This document shows, piece after piece, positions 53,782 to 63,742 of a DNA stretch of 64,000 nt. The notes under the pieces are model-generated. The model was given only the letters and a program-made list of their open reading frames with translations. It was not told the origin of the DNA and did no database searches. Location of the stretch: the NCBI GenBank assembly GCA_039820545.1, contig JBCBPW010000034.1, positions 3,209-67,208 on the forward strand, given 5' to 3'. Within the stretch, counting starts at the first letter, position 1, and every line of letters starts with the position of its first letter. This DNA is from JALEFZ01 sp039820545. Its GTDB lineage: Bacteria > Bacteroidota > Bacteroidia > J057. Made by a program: the position numbers and the translations under genes.

Positions 53782-54765
53782 CTAGCGGGGTGAAATGGTT
53801 TTATGCACCAAGTGGTTTCCTACTTTGGCCACCACTCTGTAGGTATTGGCTTCGTTTAGTATAAGAGGGCGGCCAAGATCCTTGGGGTAAATAATATAGT
53901 GTAATATTCCTGTCTCATCATATACGCGGATATGCTCGAGGCGATCTTTCCAAGAGGGCATTGAGATAACCCAACTTTTATTTCTTTGGGAAATTTTAAT
54001 ATCTGATGCAGCGGGTGTAAGTCGTAAACTCCTTCTTCGGGAAGCTGTTGGTCGCTCACATCGTATATTATCTAACCACTGAATGGCATAGTCCATTACC
54101 TTTGTATGAGACTCGATACTCATTTCATGCCCTTCTCCTGGCACCAGATGCGCTTTGACGCAAGCACCTAGATTCCTCAGCTCTTCTTGAATAGGATAAA
54201 GTCTCTGGTACAAAAAATCCTGTTTGCCCTGTATCAAAAATATAGGAAGGTCTTGGCAGGATGGAATGTTTTGTCTAGCCAGCAATTCTCCTGTGAGATT
54301 ATTGGCAAACAAAATTGCACCATCCACTATGTCTCTTTGTGCCAATGCAAACTTTATGGCTGCCCGACTCCCCCATGAGGCACCCAAAGTATATAGGCAA
54401 GTAGGGTTGAGTTGATATTTTTTCAAGATGGCGCGCGTGAGACGTGCGGCAAATTCAATGTCCTTGGGATCATCTGCTCTCCCATTGCTCCCCGCATCAG
54501 GACATATCAAAAATACTTGATTTCTTGAAGCGAAGCTGCGAAGTGCATCTCGCCATGAAGCAGCAGTCCATCTTTGCGTGTTTAAGGGGTGGAAAGCCAC
54601 AACAACAGATATAGGCTTATTTGGCTCATATTCCTGAGGGAGAAAAAGAGCATATGTATTGATGATGGCTCCATCTTTTTTGAATTCTCCATCTAGAGAC
54701 TTTTGTGCATGGATTTTCCAGCAAACACAAAGAAAGCAAAGTGTAATAAGGCCTCGCTGATACAT
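53782..54765 (-). CDS. Secreted PHB-depolymerase-type esterase (alpha/beta hydrolase)
   Basis: 327 residues with a signal peptide (1-20, ends WKIHAQ). Alpha/beta hydrolase with nucleophile elbow GASWGS (Ser about residue 130), acid in IQGKQDFLYQ and His in VPGEGHEMS, the layout of the LpqC/PHB-depolymerase-type esterases. A C-terminal beta domain of about 85 residues (ISQRNKSWVISMPSW ... HLVHKTISPR) looks like a truncated sorting or adhesion domain. It acts outside the inner membrane; the substrate is unknown. Confidence 0.78.
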   Translation of the reverse strand: MYQRGLITLCFLCVCWKIHAQKSLDGEFKKDGAIINTYALFLPQEYEPNKPISVVVAFHPLNTQRWTAASWRDALRSFASRNQVFLICPDAGSNGRADDPKDIEFAARLTRAILKKYQLNPTCLYTLGASWGSRAAIKFALAQRDIVDGAILFANNLTGELLARQNIPSCQDLPIFLIQGKQDFLYQRLYPIQEELRNLGACVKAHLVPGEGHEMSIESHTKVMDYAIQWLDNIRCERPTASRRRSLRLTPAASDIKISQRNKSWVISMPSWKDRLEHIRVYDETGILHYIIYPKDLGRPLILNEANTYRVVAKVGNHLVHKTISPR

Positions 54766-55169
54766 AGATACTTAGGTCTTTTTTGCTAATTAAGTGGACA
54801 GAAGAAATCTGGTATCTTAATTATGACTAGATCTTGCCTATTAACACGTTAAAGCCTGATGTCTTGAATGAAGTGAAATCCCTCATGGGATAATCTCCTT
54901 TATCTGTCTATCTACTTATCTAATAAGGCAATGTCCGTAATCAGGTTATTTCTGAATGAAATTACGAACGAGAAGAGGATAGAGTAGGGGAGAGGCGAAA
55001 GAATATCTTACACATGAAATATTTAAAGGGAAAAGTTATTCGAGGAGCAGATTCTTCTCTTTTTAGATAATTTTTGGCCTACATACGAGAATAATAAATG
55101 TAAGAGCCTGACTAAATTAGCCAGGCTCTTCTCAATTCCTCTAGTATTTATACGAAAAGGCAGTATACC
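54766..55169. other. Intergenic region with terminator of the DUF4397 protein gene
   Basis: 404 bases. Apart from the 9-bp hairpin near its right end I see nothing but AT-rich sequence, which must contain the promoter of the esterase gene. Confidence 0.45.
55102..55130 (-). terminator. Probable terminator of the DUF4397 protein gene
   Basis: 9-bp perfect stem AAGAGCCTG / CAGGCTCTT with an 11-base loop, 39 bases after the stop codon. The - strand downstream tract (TTACATTTATTATT) is T-rich but interrupted, so efficiency is uncertain. Confidence 0.65.
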
Positions 55170-58100
55170 TTACTTTGCAATTTGTAATCGCTGGTAGGAT
55201 ACACGGTTCTCATACATCATTACCAATGTGTAGTTGCCACCTGCAATGCGCGTAAGGTCAAGCTCCATTTGGTGTGCACCTGCGGTCTTTGTGACATCGG
55301 ATTCCCAGACTACGCGTCCGTTCAAGTCGTACAGACGGAAAGCCACATCTGCTGTCGAGACGAGATCGAAAGAGATCTGCGTACGATCAAGCGCAGGGTT
55401 AGGGAAGACATTAAGAGCCTCATTACTTACGATCAAGTCATCGATATTTGTCACCAAAGGTAGCAAGAGCCCCTGTTCTGTATTGTCAGGTAAGAACAAG
55501 ACCAATCCGAAAGGTACACCGTCGTTATTATTGGCAGCATTCAAGAATCCTGAAGCTACGACGATACCTGCGCCGCCTCCAGCTCCTGATAGATCAGCTT
55601 CGAAGGTAGCCAATACATCGCCAGGTGCTGTCACAGGATTGGCACCAACGCCTAGGTCATAGCTGATGGACTGCACGGTTGCATATCCAGTCGCATTTCC
55701 GTAGTCGAGGTTATCTACCAATTTCGCACCAGCGTTTCCATTGATGATGACATCCACAGCGGGTGCATCAGTTGCTCCGTGGAATACTTTCACATCTGTA
55801 GAGTCGCTGCTACTGTTGATTTGAGCTTGGCGTGCACCAGGCTCTATAAATAGTGTGAAGTCTACATCGCGACCTGCGGGGAAAGTATACCCCATTGTAT
55901 CCAGCAGTCCGTTAGCAATGACATGATATGCCTCGCCATCATCCAAAGTAGCTGGGAAAGTCTGGATTGCCTCAGCGTCTCCAAACGCAGCACTGTTAGG
56001 GCCAGAGACCTGAATCTGTAGCGGATAACCAGAAGGTAGTCCCAAGAAGCCTGTTCCGTCGCGGAAGTTCACATCGTCCAATTTGATGGTATCAGCCAAG
56101 GTGTTGACATAGATATCTACCGTCTTTGCGAGTGTATCCGCTGCGTTGTGGATCACCTGTACTTGTCCTGTACCCACGGGCGTCAGTGCAATCGCCTCTC
56201 CACCTGATGGTGTAGTAGCAAATAGTCCAAACCCAGGACCGCCATTGTTGGCAGAAGGATCTATGAAACCAGAAGCAAATACAATAGCAGGTACATCACC
56301 GAAGCCAGAAGCATCTACATAGAAGGGGAACAATACATTTGCAGGATCATTTGCTGCCGTCACGTCGAAACGGTACTCACCAGGCGCAACACTTAGGTAT
56401 CCTGCGAAGTCGCCATAAGCAGCAGAAGGAATGACCTGACCGCCGTTGGCATTGACACCTACGGCAGGTGCATCTGTAGAACCATGGAATACGTTCAATT
56501 CGAAGTTGCCAGCTGTGCCAACTGTTTCACGTGCACCTGGGGTGATGAATAAGTTGAAGGAAGAATCTCTCCCAGAAGGGTTAGAGGCAAATCCAGTACC
56601 TACCACACCGTTGGCAATGATTGCATAAGACTCTCCATCCTCGAGTTCGCCAACGAATGTGGCAATCTCCTGATCATCATATCCTGTACTTGTACGGCCG
56701 CTTACACGGATGTCAATCTCATAATCTGTAGGAAGATCTAGGAACATAGAAGCGTTGCGGAAAGCCACATTGTCAAGCTTCAATGTATCCGCCAATGTAT
56801 TGACATAAATGTCTACTGTGTCAGCTAAAGGGTCTGCAGAGTTGTGGATTACCTGTGCGCGAGCATCGCCTACAAGTGTCAACTCAATTGCTTCTCCACC
56901 AGTAGGCGTCGCAGCAAATAGACCAAAGCCAGGACCACCATTGTTAGATGAAGGATCTAGGAAACCAGAAGCAAATACGACCACTGCCACGTCACCAAAG
57001 CCTGATGCATCAATGGCGTATCGGAAGAGTACGTTTGAAGGATCGTTTGCAGCTGTCACATCAAAACGGTAGCGATCAGGCGCAACACTGAGGTATCCTG
57101 AAAAATCTGTGTAAGCAGCAGAAGGGATTGCCTGACCACCGTTTGCGTTGACACCTACTGCAGGTGCATCGGTAGATCCGTGGAATACATTCAACTCGAA
57201 GTTTCCAGCTGTTTGCGCTTCCTGACGGGCTCCCGTCGCAATGTATAGGTTGAAAGAGCTGTCTACACCACTAGGGTTAGAAGCAAATCCAGTTCCTACG
57301 ACACCATTGGCGATGACTGTATAGGACTCCGTAGAATCCAAAGTTGCTCCGAATGTCGCTACTTCCTGATCGCCATATCCTGTACTTGTACGGTCGCTTA
57401 CACGGATGTCCAACTCATAACCTGTAGGAAGGTCGAGGAAGCCTGTTGAATTGCGGAAAGCTACATTGTCGAGCTTAATCGTATCAGTAATGGTATTTAC
57501 ATAAATGTCCACCGTATCAGCTAAAGGATCTGCAGAGTTGTGGATCACTTGTACAGGTGCTGTACCTACTACTGTCAAAGGAATCGCAGCCCCCCCAATG
57601 GCAGAATAAGCGAATAGCCCAAATTCAGGACCATTGCTGTTGTTCGAAGGATCAAGGAAACCAGAAGCTACAATGACAAGCGGCAGACCTGTCAAAGGCG
57701 AAATGTCTACGTAGAATGATCCTACGACGACGGCATTGTTATTAAAAGGAGTAATATCCAGAATGTACTCCGTAGAGGGTACTGGAGCGTATCCTTGAAA
57801 AGCTCCATAATCCAAATCATCTATCAGAGGTAGGGGTACGCCATTGGCCAATGCATCTACAGAAGGTGCATCCGAAGACCCATGGAATACGAGAATGTCA
57901 TTGAAACCAGGATTGCTGTTTTGAAGCGCGTTGGCATAAATCTCTAGGTTAAAAGCAATACCAGTGGCTCCATACAATGTCTGGTCATAGTTGGCAGGTG
58001 TCAATACCCCATTGGCTACAATGATATAATCTACGCCATCTTGAAGTATCACGGGGAAGTTCGCAACGGTATCATCTACCGTTACAGAGTTTCCTGGTGC

Positions 58101-58322
58101 GACACCGATATCACTTGTGCTGGAAGAAATAGTGAGAAACTCTGTTGCCTCGCGAAATTTCAAATCGCTTACAGCTAGTACACCATCGAGATAAATATCC
58201 ACGGAGTCTGCCAGTGGATCTGGTGAGTTGTGAATGACTTGCACGTTTACCTGCGCAAAGGCTTGGCCCGAGAAAATGGACAATACCATCCCCAGGACCA
58301 ACATCATCGTCAGTCTTTTCAT
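55170..58322 (-). CDS. Large surface protein of eight DUF4397 domains with T9SS sorting domain
   Basis: 1050 residues. Signal peptide 1-23 (ends GQAFAQ). Four double units of about 232 residues follow. Each begins with a VQVIHN(S/A)-DPLA-(S/T)VDIY half and continues with a VFHG(S/A)(S/T)DAP-V half, so there are eight DUF4397 beta sandwiches. Units 2 and 3 are nearly identical over long stretches, pointing to recent internal duplication. The C-terminus (about 970-1050) is a type A T9SS sorting domain (LNVFPNPALDR ... GGNYTLVMMYENRVSYQRLQIAK). It should be displayed on or released from the cell surface as a long repetitive rod. The function is unknown, probably adhesive or structural. Confidence 0.92.
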   Translation of the reverse strand: MKRLTMMLVLGMVLSIFSGQAFAQVNVQVIHNSPDPLADSVDIYLDGVLAVSDLKFREATEFLTISSSTSDIGVAPGNSVTVDDTVANFPVILQDGVDYIIVANGVLTPANYDQTLYGATGIAFNLEIYANALQNSNPGFNDILVFHGSSDAPSVDALANGVPLPLIDDLDYGAFQGYAPVPSTEYILDITPFNNNAVVVGSFYVDISPLTGLPLVIVASGFLDPSNNSNGPEFGLFAYSAIGGAAIPLTVVGTAPVQVIHNSADPLADTVDIYVNTITDTIKLDNVAFRNSTGFLDLPTGYELDIRVSDRTSTGYGDQEVATFGATLDSTESYTVIANGVVGTGFASNPSGVDSSFNLYIATGARQEAQTAGNFELNVFHGSTDAPAVGVNANGGQAIPSAAYTDFSGYLSVAPDRYRFDVTAANDPSNVLFRYAIDASGFGDVAVVVFASGFLDPSSNNGGPGFGLFAATPTGGEAIELTLVGDARAQVIHNSADPLADTVDIYVNTLADTLKLDNVAFRNASMFLDLPTDYEIDIRVSGRTSTGYDDQEIATFVGELEDGESYAIIANGVVGTGFASNPSGRDSSFNLFITPGARETVGTAGNFELNVFHGSTDAPAVGVNANGGQVIPSAAYGDFAGYLSVAPGEYRFDVTAANDPANVLFPFYVDASGFGDVPAIVFASGFIDPSANNGGPGFGLFATTPSGGEAIALTPVGTGQVQVIHNAADTLAKTVDIYVNTLADTIKLDDVNFRDGTGFLGLPSGYPLQIQVSGPNSAAFGDAEAIQTFPATLDDGEAYHVIANGLLDTMGYTFPAGRDVDFTLFIEPGARQAQINSSSDSTDVKVFHGATDAPAVDVIINGNAGAKLVDNLDYGNATGYATVQSISYDLGVGANPVTAPGDVLATFEADLSGAGGGAGIVVASGFLNAANNNDGVPFGLVLFLPDNTEQGLLLPLVTNIDDLIVSNEALNVFPNPALDRTQISFDLVSTADVAFRLYDLNGRVVWESDVTKTAGAHQMELDLTRIAGGNYTLVMMYENRVSYQRLQIAK

Positions 58323-58501
58323 GATAAAAGAATGTTAAGTTTTGGTTTGACTATTAAAAAAGAACAAAAGCTTGAGGGCAATAGCCATCGCTACCCACCC
58401 TCTAAGCCTTGCTAAGTTTAAGTGCTTAGCATTGCACTAAAAGGGAACATCGAAAAGAACGAACCTAAAAACCATCTATTTAAATCTTCCAAAAAGTTGA
58501 T

Positions 58502-59818
58502 TTATCTTATGAACTTCTGATTGTATATTGTTTCTCCACTCTGAATTGACAGGATATAACAACCTTGCGCCAAATCCCTTAATGATATATTATATATCCT
58601 ATTTTTTATATCATCCTTTGTATGTACCAACTTCCCCTGTAAATCTCTGACTTGTACATCGAATGACTGCACACCCTCTAGTGGAGAAATCGAGAGTACA
58701 TCCACGTCTTGTCTAATGTCCCACTGCGACGCTTGGTCTATGGAAGTGGGATTTGAAGTGAAGATGGACAACTGGGTCGTAGGAGTAGTGATAGGAAGAA
58801 TGTTGCCCGAAGGACCGATGAGGGACACGTTGTCGATGAAGAAGTCGATCGTCTCGATCCCTGCCTGCTTCCCAATGATCTCATCTACGATGACGATGAT
58901 GTCTGCGACTCGTCCGTATCCGGTGACGGGTAAATTATCGATTCTAACAATCCCTACATCTACCTGCTGATCGCCATAAAAGGCCTTGTCTATGGTGACT
59001 ACATTCGAGCTCGGTGAACCCATCCAAGAATTGCTGTAATTGATCTCTACAGATCCTGAGTCAATTTGATAGCCACTGTATTTGACACTAAATGTGAGTC
59101 CATAAATACTATCTGCGGGGATTGCCTGCGTACCGAGTATGATCGAAGCTGTCACTGTATCTCCTGGCAGTACCGGTGTCATTGGGATATCGACGAACAA
59201 AGGAGCCCCTTGCCCTCCAGAAGTCGTATTTCCTTGTGTTTGAGGTGTATAGTAGTTGTGAAGAATGCCTAAGATATCTGTGCTGTCGATGTAGCCATTT
59301 CCATTGGCATCTGCATGTGCATAATTGATACCTGTAGGAAATGAAAGTGGCCATGCAGGTGCTGCTTGTCCCATCCAATTGAGATGAGCCGCAGGTCTTG
59401 TGAAACCTGATATTCCGTATGCTCGACCAATGTTGAGAATGTCAGCATTGTTCGCAATCCCATCCCCATTTATGTCTCCTGGCCACACACACTCTGGATG
59501 TACATGGATGGTAATCAAAACGGTGTCGGTGCTTCCTAAATCATCACTTACTACAGATTGTACGATGGTAGGTGAAGTCGTAGGCGTAAAAGTTAATGCC
59601 GCTGCTACAAACCAATTTCCTCCTGTACCATCTGTCGACCATTGAACTTGATAAGGAGCGACCCCTCCATTGATGATGGGCGTAAGGGTAATGGCCTCTC
59701 CCGAGCAGTGATGAATCTCAGTCTCATCAAAACTCAGTGAAAGTGTTCCTTGAGCAAGTACAAAATGAAACATCCCAAGGAGGGCGAGTAATGTTGTACA
59801 GATGATGTTTCGTACCAT
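58502..59818 (-). CDS. Exported dockerin-repeat protein with T9SS sorting domain
   Basis: 438 residues. Signal peptide 1-22, a beta-rich PKD/Ig-like domain (about 25-105, ending in PGDINGDGIANNADILNIG), then two dockerin-type calcium repeats: GDINGDGIANNADI (about 113-126) and ADANGNGYIDSTDI (about 170-183). A cohesin-like beta domain (about 205-340, PVLPGDTVTASI, YGLTFSVKYSG) follows, then a C-terminal T9SS sorting region (VRDLQGKLVH ... LAQGCYILSIQSGETIYNQKFIR). The mix of dockerin and cohesin-like parts suggests binding to another surface protein. It lies 179 bases upstream of the DUF4397 gene on the same strand. Confidence 0.85.
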   Translation of the reverse strand: MVRNIICTTLLALLGMFHFVLAQGTLSLSFDETEIHHCSGEAITLTPIINGGVAPYQVQWSTDGTGGNWFVAAALTFTPTTSPTIVQSVVSDDLGSTDTVLITIHVHPECVWPGDINGDGIANNADILNIGRAYGISGFTRPAAHLNWMGQAAPAWPLSFPTGINYAHADANGNGYIDSTDILGILHNYYTPQTQGNTTSGGQGAPLFVDIPMTPVLPGDTVTASIILGTQAIPADSIYGLTFSVKYSGYQIDSGSVEINYSNSWMGSPSSNVVTIDKAFYGDQQVDVGIVRIDNLPVTGYGRVADIIVIVDEIIGKQAGIETIDFFIDNVSLIGPSGNILPITTPTTQLSIFTSNPTSIDQASQWDIRQDVDVLSISPLEGVQSFDVQVRDLQGKLVHTKDDIKNRIYNISLRDLAQGCYILSIQSGETIYNQKFIR

Positions 59819-60017
59819 AGGAAAAAGGCTTAAAGGTTTCTAGGCTTAGGTGTATGGTACAATTAATCGACGGATTGGGGATTTTGTTCAATGTAAGAGC
59901 ATACGTAAAAAACAATTTCTGAGAAATGATAGTTTAAATGACTAGGATTAATAAACTGATAATCAAATAAATAAATTATTTGTTTGATTTATTTTTGAAA
60001 CACATGAATTTTCCTTC

Positions 60018-61484
60018 ATGAAAAATTCAAGACTCATTTCTCTTATTCGTGCACTTACACCCAGTGAACTCAAGCAGTTTGAATTATTTGTCAGCTCTGA
60101 ATTTGTAAACCAAAACACCAAGGCTATACGCTTATTGGGGCTGATCCGTACCGCGGCACCTGATTTTAGTGAGCTGCTCATCAACAAGGATCGTCTACTG
60201 TGGGAGATGGGAGAAGAGGGAAGTCCCATCAAGGAGCAGCAACTACACGATCAGTTTTCTAACCTTCTCAAGCTTCTGGAGGAGTTTTTTGCCTATCAAG
60301 CTTTCAAGAAGAAGGATTATCTATTTGGCGAAATGCTACTCGAGGGATTGGAACAGCACAAACTCAATGATCATTATCAGAGGGTATGGAACAGATTCAA
60401 TCGCAAACTGAGTCTAGAACCCCTACAATCAGGGCATCATTTGTATTATAACTATCGACTAGAGCAGGTACAGGAAAAGCTCATCAAGCAAAATGACCGC
60501 GCGGCTTTAGCAGAACACATAGGGAAGCTCAGTGAAAACCTGGATGTCTATTTCATCTCGGAAAAGCTGAAAACTACCTGTGCCATGATTACAGGTCAAA
60601 TTGTAACCAACGCCCAGTTCAAACCTCAGTTAGTCGAGGAGGTCGCACAGTTTTTGAAAGGACAAGGAGCGCACTATCTCCGTGTCCCTCACATCGCAAT
60701 TTATTATCAGATTTATCTCACGCTGACTGACGGAGAAGAAACCTCACACTTTGATGAGTTGAAGCGACTGCTGGACATTCACGCCAATAACTTTTATCCC
60801 AACGATGCTTACGGAATGTATGTATACGCCTTGAACTATTGTGTGAGGCAAATCAACCGTGGGCAAGATCGTTTTAGAGAAGAAATATTTCAGCTCTTTC
60901 AAAAGCTCTTGGAAAAGGAATTATTGATTGCCAATGGATATCTCCTCCATTCACACTACAACAACATTTGTAATGTCGCTCTTAGCCTCAAAAAATATGA
61001 TTGGGTGAATGAGTTTTTGAAGATGTATAAAAAGAGGCTTCATCCTGATTATCAGGAAAATGCCTACAACTATAATCTATCCGTATATTATTACGAGCAA
61101 AAGGAATTTGGCAAGGCCATGAAGCTCCTACAGCAAGTAGAGTTTACCAATATCTTTTATCACATCAATGCAAAAAATCTACTCTTAAGAATTTTCTATG
61201 AGACAGAGGATTATGATGGAATCAAATATCTCACGCAGGCTTTTACTGCACTCCTGAAACGCAACCAGCGTGTGCCAAAATATCAAATTCAGGCAGAACA
61301 AAACTTTATTCGTCTCATCAAGAAGCTTACCAGGCTGCGTCAGCGTCAAAGTGTATTAGAGGCACAGGAGTTTTTCCCTCGGTGGGAGAATCTGACCGCA
61401 CAAGTTGGGGATACCAAGCCTTTGTTATACGGAAGATGGCTCAAGCAAAAGCTTGATGACTTGAAGGTAGGCTTCGAAGGGTAG
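60018..61484 (+). CDS. Conserved helical-repeat (TPR-like) protein
   Basis: 488 residues, almost all predicted helix, with no signal peptide or membrane segment. The N-terminus (SRLISLIRALTPSELKQFELFVSSEF) resembles a conserved motif of cytosolic Bacteroidota proteins, and the rest reads as degenerate TPR-like helix pairs (YNLSVYYYEQKEFGKAMKLLQQVEF; AKNLLLRIFYETEDYDGIKYLTQAF). No enzyme motifs are seen. It is probably a protein-interaction scaffold; the function is unknown. Confidence 0.75.
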   Translation: MKNSRLISLIRALTPSELKQFELFVSSEFVNQNTKAIRLLGLIRTAAPDFSELLINKDRLLWEMGEEGSPIKEQQLHDQFSNLLKLLEEFFAYQAFKKKDYLFGEMLLEGLEQHKLNDHYQRVWNRFNRKLSLEPLQSGHHLYYNYRLEQVQEKLIKQNDRAALAEHIGKLSENLDVYFISEKLKTTCAMITGQIVTNAQFKPQLVEEVAQFLKGQGAHYLRVPHIAIYYQIYLTLTDGEETSHFDELKRLLDIHANNFYPNDAYGMYVYALNYCVRQINRGQDRFREEIFQLFQKLLEKELLIANGYLLHSHYNNICNVALSLKKYDWVNEFLKMYKKRLHPDYQENAYNYNLSVYYYEQKEFGKAMKLLQQVEFTNIFYHINAKNLLLRIFYETEDYDGIKYLTQAFTALLKRNQRVPKYQIQAEQNFIRLIKKLTRLRQRQSVLEAQEFFPRWENLTAQVGDTKPLLYGRWLKQKLDDLKVGFEG

Positions 61485-61510
61485 GGGCTAGGAGAGAGGA
61501 AAATGAGATT

Positions 61511-61549
61511 GAGGAGTTGATGTAAACGTATGGCTTACATCAACTCCTC
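61511..61549. terminator. Bidirectional terminator between convergent genes
   Basis: Perfect 15-bp stem GAGGAGTTGATGTAA / TTACATCAACTCCTC with a 9-base loop, lying between the helical-repeat gene (+) and the trehalose gene (-). The flanks are only moderately T-rich on each side, but the stem strength and position suit termination from both directions. Confidence 0.75.
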
Positions 61550-61561
61550 ACCCTTATTGTG

Positions 61562-63742
61562 TTATGACTTCACCATCAGCCTACTCAGCAATTCGCGTGC
61601 TTCTTCTACGGAAGCAACTTTGTATTGTGCATCAGTACGATCAAGGCCTACCTTTACCGTGTAGGCATCTTTGGGCATGGCCAGAAACGTGTCCTCATCC
61701 GTATGATCGTCTCCGATCGCAAAAGTAAAGTCCCACTCCTGTCGGTTGAGCCAAAGGGAGGCAGCTTTGCCTTTGTTAACTCCTGCATTGCGTACTTCCA
61801 CGACTTTGTTCCCTTCTAGAACTTGTAGGTTGTGGTTAGAGGTCAGGTACACAAGTTCGTCTCGGATTTCACGGACGCGATTGGCGCCCAGTTCATTGTC
61901 GATCTTGCGATAATGCCAAGCGAGGGTATAATCTTTTTCTTCGATGAATGATCCTGGCGTGCGCTCCACCAGATTTTCGAAGAAAGGCATAACCGTAGGT
62001 TTCCAGGTATCGATCACATTTTCATTGCGATTCCATTTTTCCCCATCCCACAGCCATACACCATGCTCTGATACAATTTCGATTCCTGTCTCTCCAAACC
62101 ATTCTCCCAACGTATAGCGATCTCTCCCACTGATAATCACGATGGTTGTATTGGCCTGTCCATGAATATTTTCGATGAGTTCTCGCAGATTTTCGTCTGG
62201 CGATGCTGCTTTGGGATCATTTTTGAATCCGACCAATGTGCCATCATAGTCGAGGAGAAGGAGACGTGACTTGGCCTTTAAGAAGGCAGACTGTATAGCC
62301 TGTTTGTTCTCCTCTGACATCAGTTTTGTCTGGCGATCTTGATTGATTTTTTTGACTTCCATCTGTTGTTTGATAAAGTTGTTTGCCCAGTGCTTCACAT
62401 TGTACTTCTGGAGTTTGCGTTGCATTTCTTCCAGAAGTCTTCTTTGTTCTTCATGGGGCATTTCCATGGCTTTGACCAGGGCCTGCTCGATGTCATTGAC
62501 ATCATTGGGGTTGATGATCATTGCCTCTGTAAGTTCGGTGGCTGCACCTGCCATTTCGCTGAGGATCAGGACACCCGACCGGTCTCCTTGTTTCGTAGCT
62601 ACAAATTCTTTGGCTACGAGATTCATACCGTCTCGGAGAGGTGTGATCAGGGCGACTTGAGCTGCACGGTACATGGCCACCAAGCTTTCAAAAGAAAAGG
62701 AACGATAATAATAGCGAATAGGAATCCAGTTAAATGTACCGTATCGTCCATTGATTCTACCGACCAATTCGTCAATTTCGACCTTGAGAGATTTGTATTG
62801 ATCTACATTGGTGCGTGAGGGCACGACGATGAGCATCAAGGTGACGATGCCGCGATACTTAGGATTTTTGTCCAAAAACATTTCGTAGGCACGGATACGC
62901 TGGGGGATACCTTTGGAATAGTCCAGACGATCGATAGAAATGATCAACTGCCTTTTCTCTCCATAGTTCGTGATAAATTGAACTTCTTCAGATTCAGACT
63001 CCTTGATGTCAGGAAACGCATACTTTTCGTAGTCTATTCCCATCGGGAAGACATCCACGCTGACCGTCCGGTTGCCGAGCATGAGGCTCCCAAATGAATG
63101 CTCAATTCCGATGATCCGATACACCGCGGAAAGGAAGTGGCGCATGTATCCGAAGGTGTGGAATCCGATAAGATCGGCTCCTAGCACGCCTTCCAGTAGT
63201 GCATCGCGCCAAGGCAGCGTACGAAATATCTCGTAGGAGGGAAAAGGGATATGGTTGAAGAATCCGATGGACAAATCAGGAAAATGTTCTCTTAACAAAC
63301 CTGGCACCAGCATCAGTTGATAATCATGCACCCATACCATATCATCTGGCCAGATCTGACTGGCTATGACCCGTGCAAACTTCTCATTTACAGACTTGTA
63401 GGCTTGCCATGTGGCATCATCATACTCCGTAAACTGGGTGAAATAGTGAAAATGAGGCCAGATGGTTTTGTTACTAAAGCCCTCATAAAAAAGCTCTACT
63501 TCTTTTTGAGTCAGGAAGACGGGGTACATGCCATCTTTCTTGAACTGCTGTGTGATCTGTTCTCTTTCTTCCTCGTTGTCCACGGGTTTTCCCGGCCAGC
63601 CGATCCAGAGTTTTTCTGTGCTTTGGTCCAAAGAGCGAAGGCCTGTAGCTAGGCCTCCTGCGCTGGGATAGTAAATGAACTCGCCTTGCTTCCTGTCAAT
63701 GGTAATCGGAAGTCTATTTGAAACAATTACAATACGTGCCAT
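61562..63742 (-). CDS. Bifunctional trehalose-6-phosphate synthase/phosphatase
   Basis: 726 residues from the ATG at 63742 (MARIVIVSNRLP); the frame extends 17 codons further but without conservation. The N-terminal part (about 1-470) is OtsA-type GT20: SNRLPI, GGLATGL, WIGWPG, VHDYQLMLVPGLLRE, FFNHIPFPS, IDRLDYSKGIPQR and TPLRDGMNLVAKEFVA. The C-terminal part (about 490-720) is an OtsB-type HAD phosphatase: LLLDYDGTLVGF with the nucleophile Asp, IISGRDRYTLGEWFG, EHGVWLW and GDDHTDEDTF. It makes trehalose from UDP-glucose and glucose-6-phosphate in one polypeptide, an osmoprotectant route suited to a marine organism. Confidence 0.96.
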   Translation of the reverse strand: MARIVIVSNRLPITIDRKQGEFIYYPSAGGLATGLRSLDQSTEKLWIGWPGKPVDNEEEREQITQQFKKDGMYPVFLTQKEVELFYEGFSNKTIWPHFHYFTQFTEYDDATWQAYKSVNEKFARVIASQIWPDDMVWVHDYQLMLVPGLLREHFPDLSIGFFNHIPFPSYEIFRTLPWRDALLEGVLGADLIGFHTFGYMRHFLSAVYRIIGIEHSFGSLMLGNRTVSVDVFPMGIDYEKYAFPDIKESESEEVQFITNYGEKRQLIISIDRLDYSKGIPQRIRAYEMFLDKNPKYRGIVTLMLIVVPSRTNVDQYKSLKVEIDELVGRINGRYGTFNWIPIRYYYRSFSFESLVAMYRAAQVALITPLRDGMNLVAKEFVATKQGDRSGVLILSEMAGAATELTEAMIINPNDVNDIEQALVKAMEMPHEEQRRLLEEMQRKLQKYNVKHWANNFIKQQMEVKKINQDRQTKLMSEENKQAIQSAFLKAKSRLLLLDYDGTLVGFKNDPKAASPDENLRELIENIHGQANTTIVIISGRDRYTLGEWFGETGIEIVSEHGVWLWDGEKWNRNENVIDTWKPTVMPFFENLVERTPGSFIEEKDYTLAWHYRKIDNELGANRVREIRDELVYLTSNHNLQVLEGNKVVEVRNAGVNKGKAASLWLNRQEWDFTFAIGDDHTDEDTFLAMPKDAYTVKVGLDRTDAQYKVASVEEARELLSRLMVKS

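Noticed and set aside
61562..63742. Trehalose synthase/phosphatase fusion as a novelty
   Set aside because: OtsA-OtsB fusions are established in this phylum and in eukaryotes.
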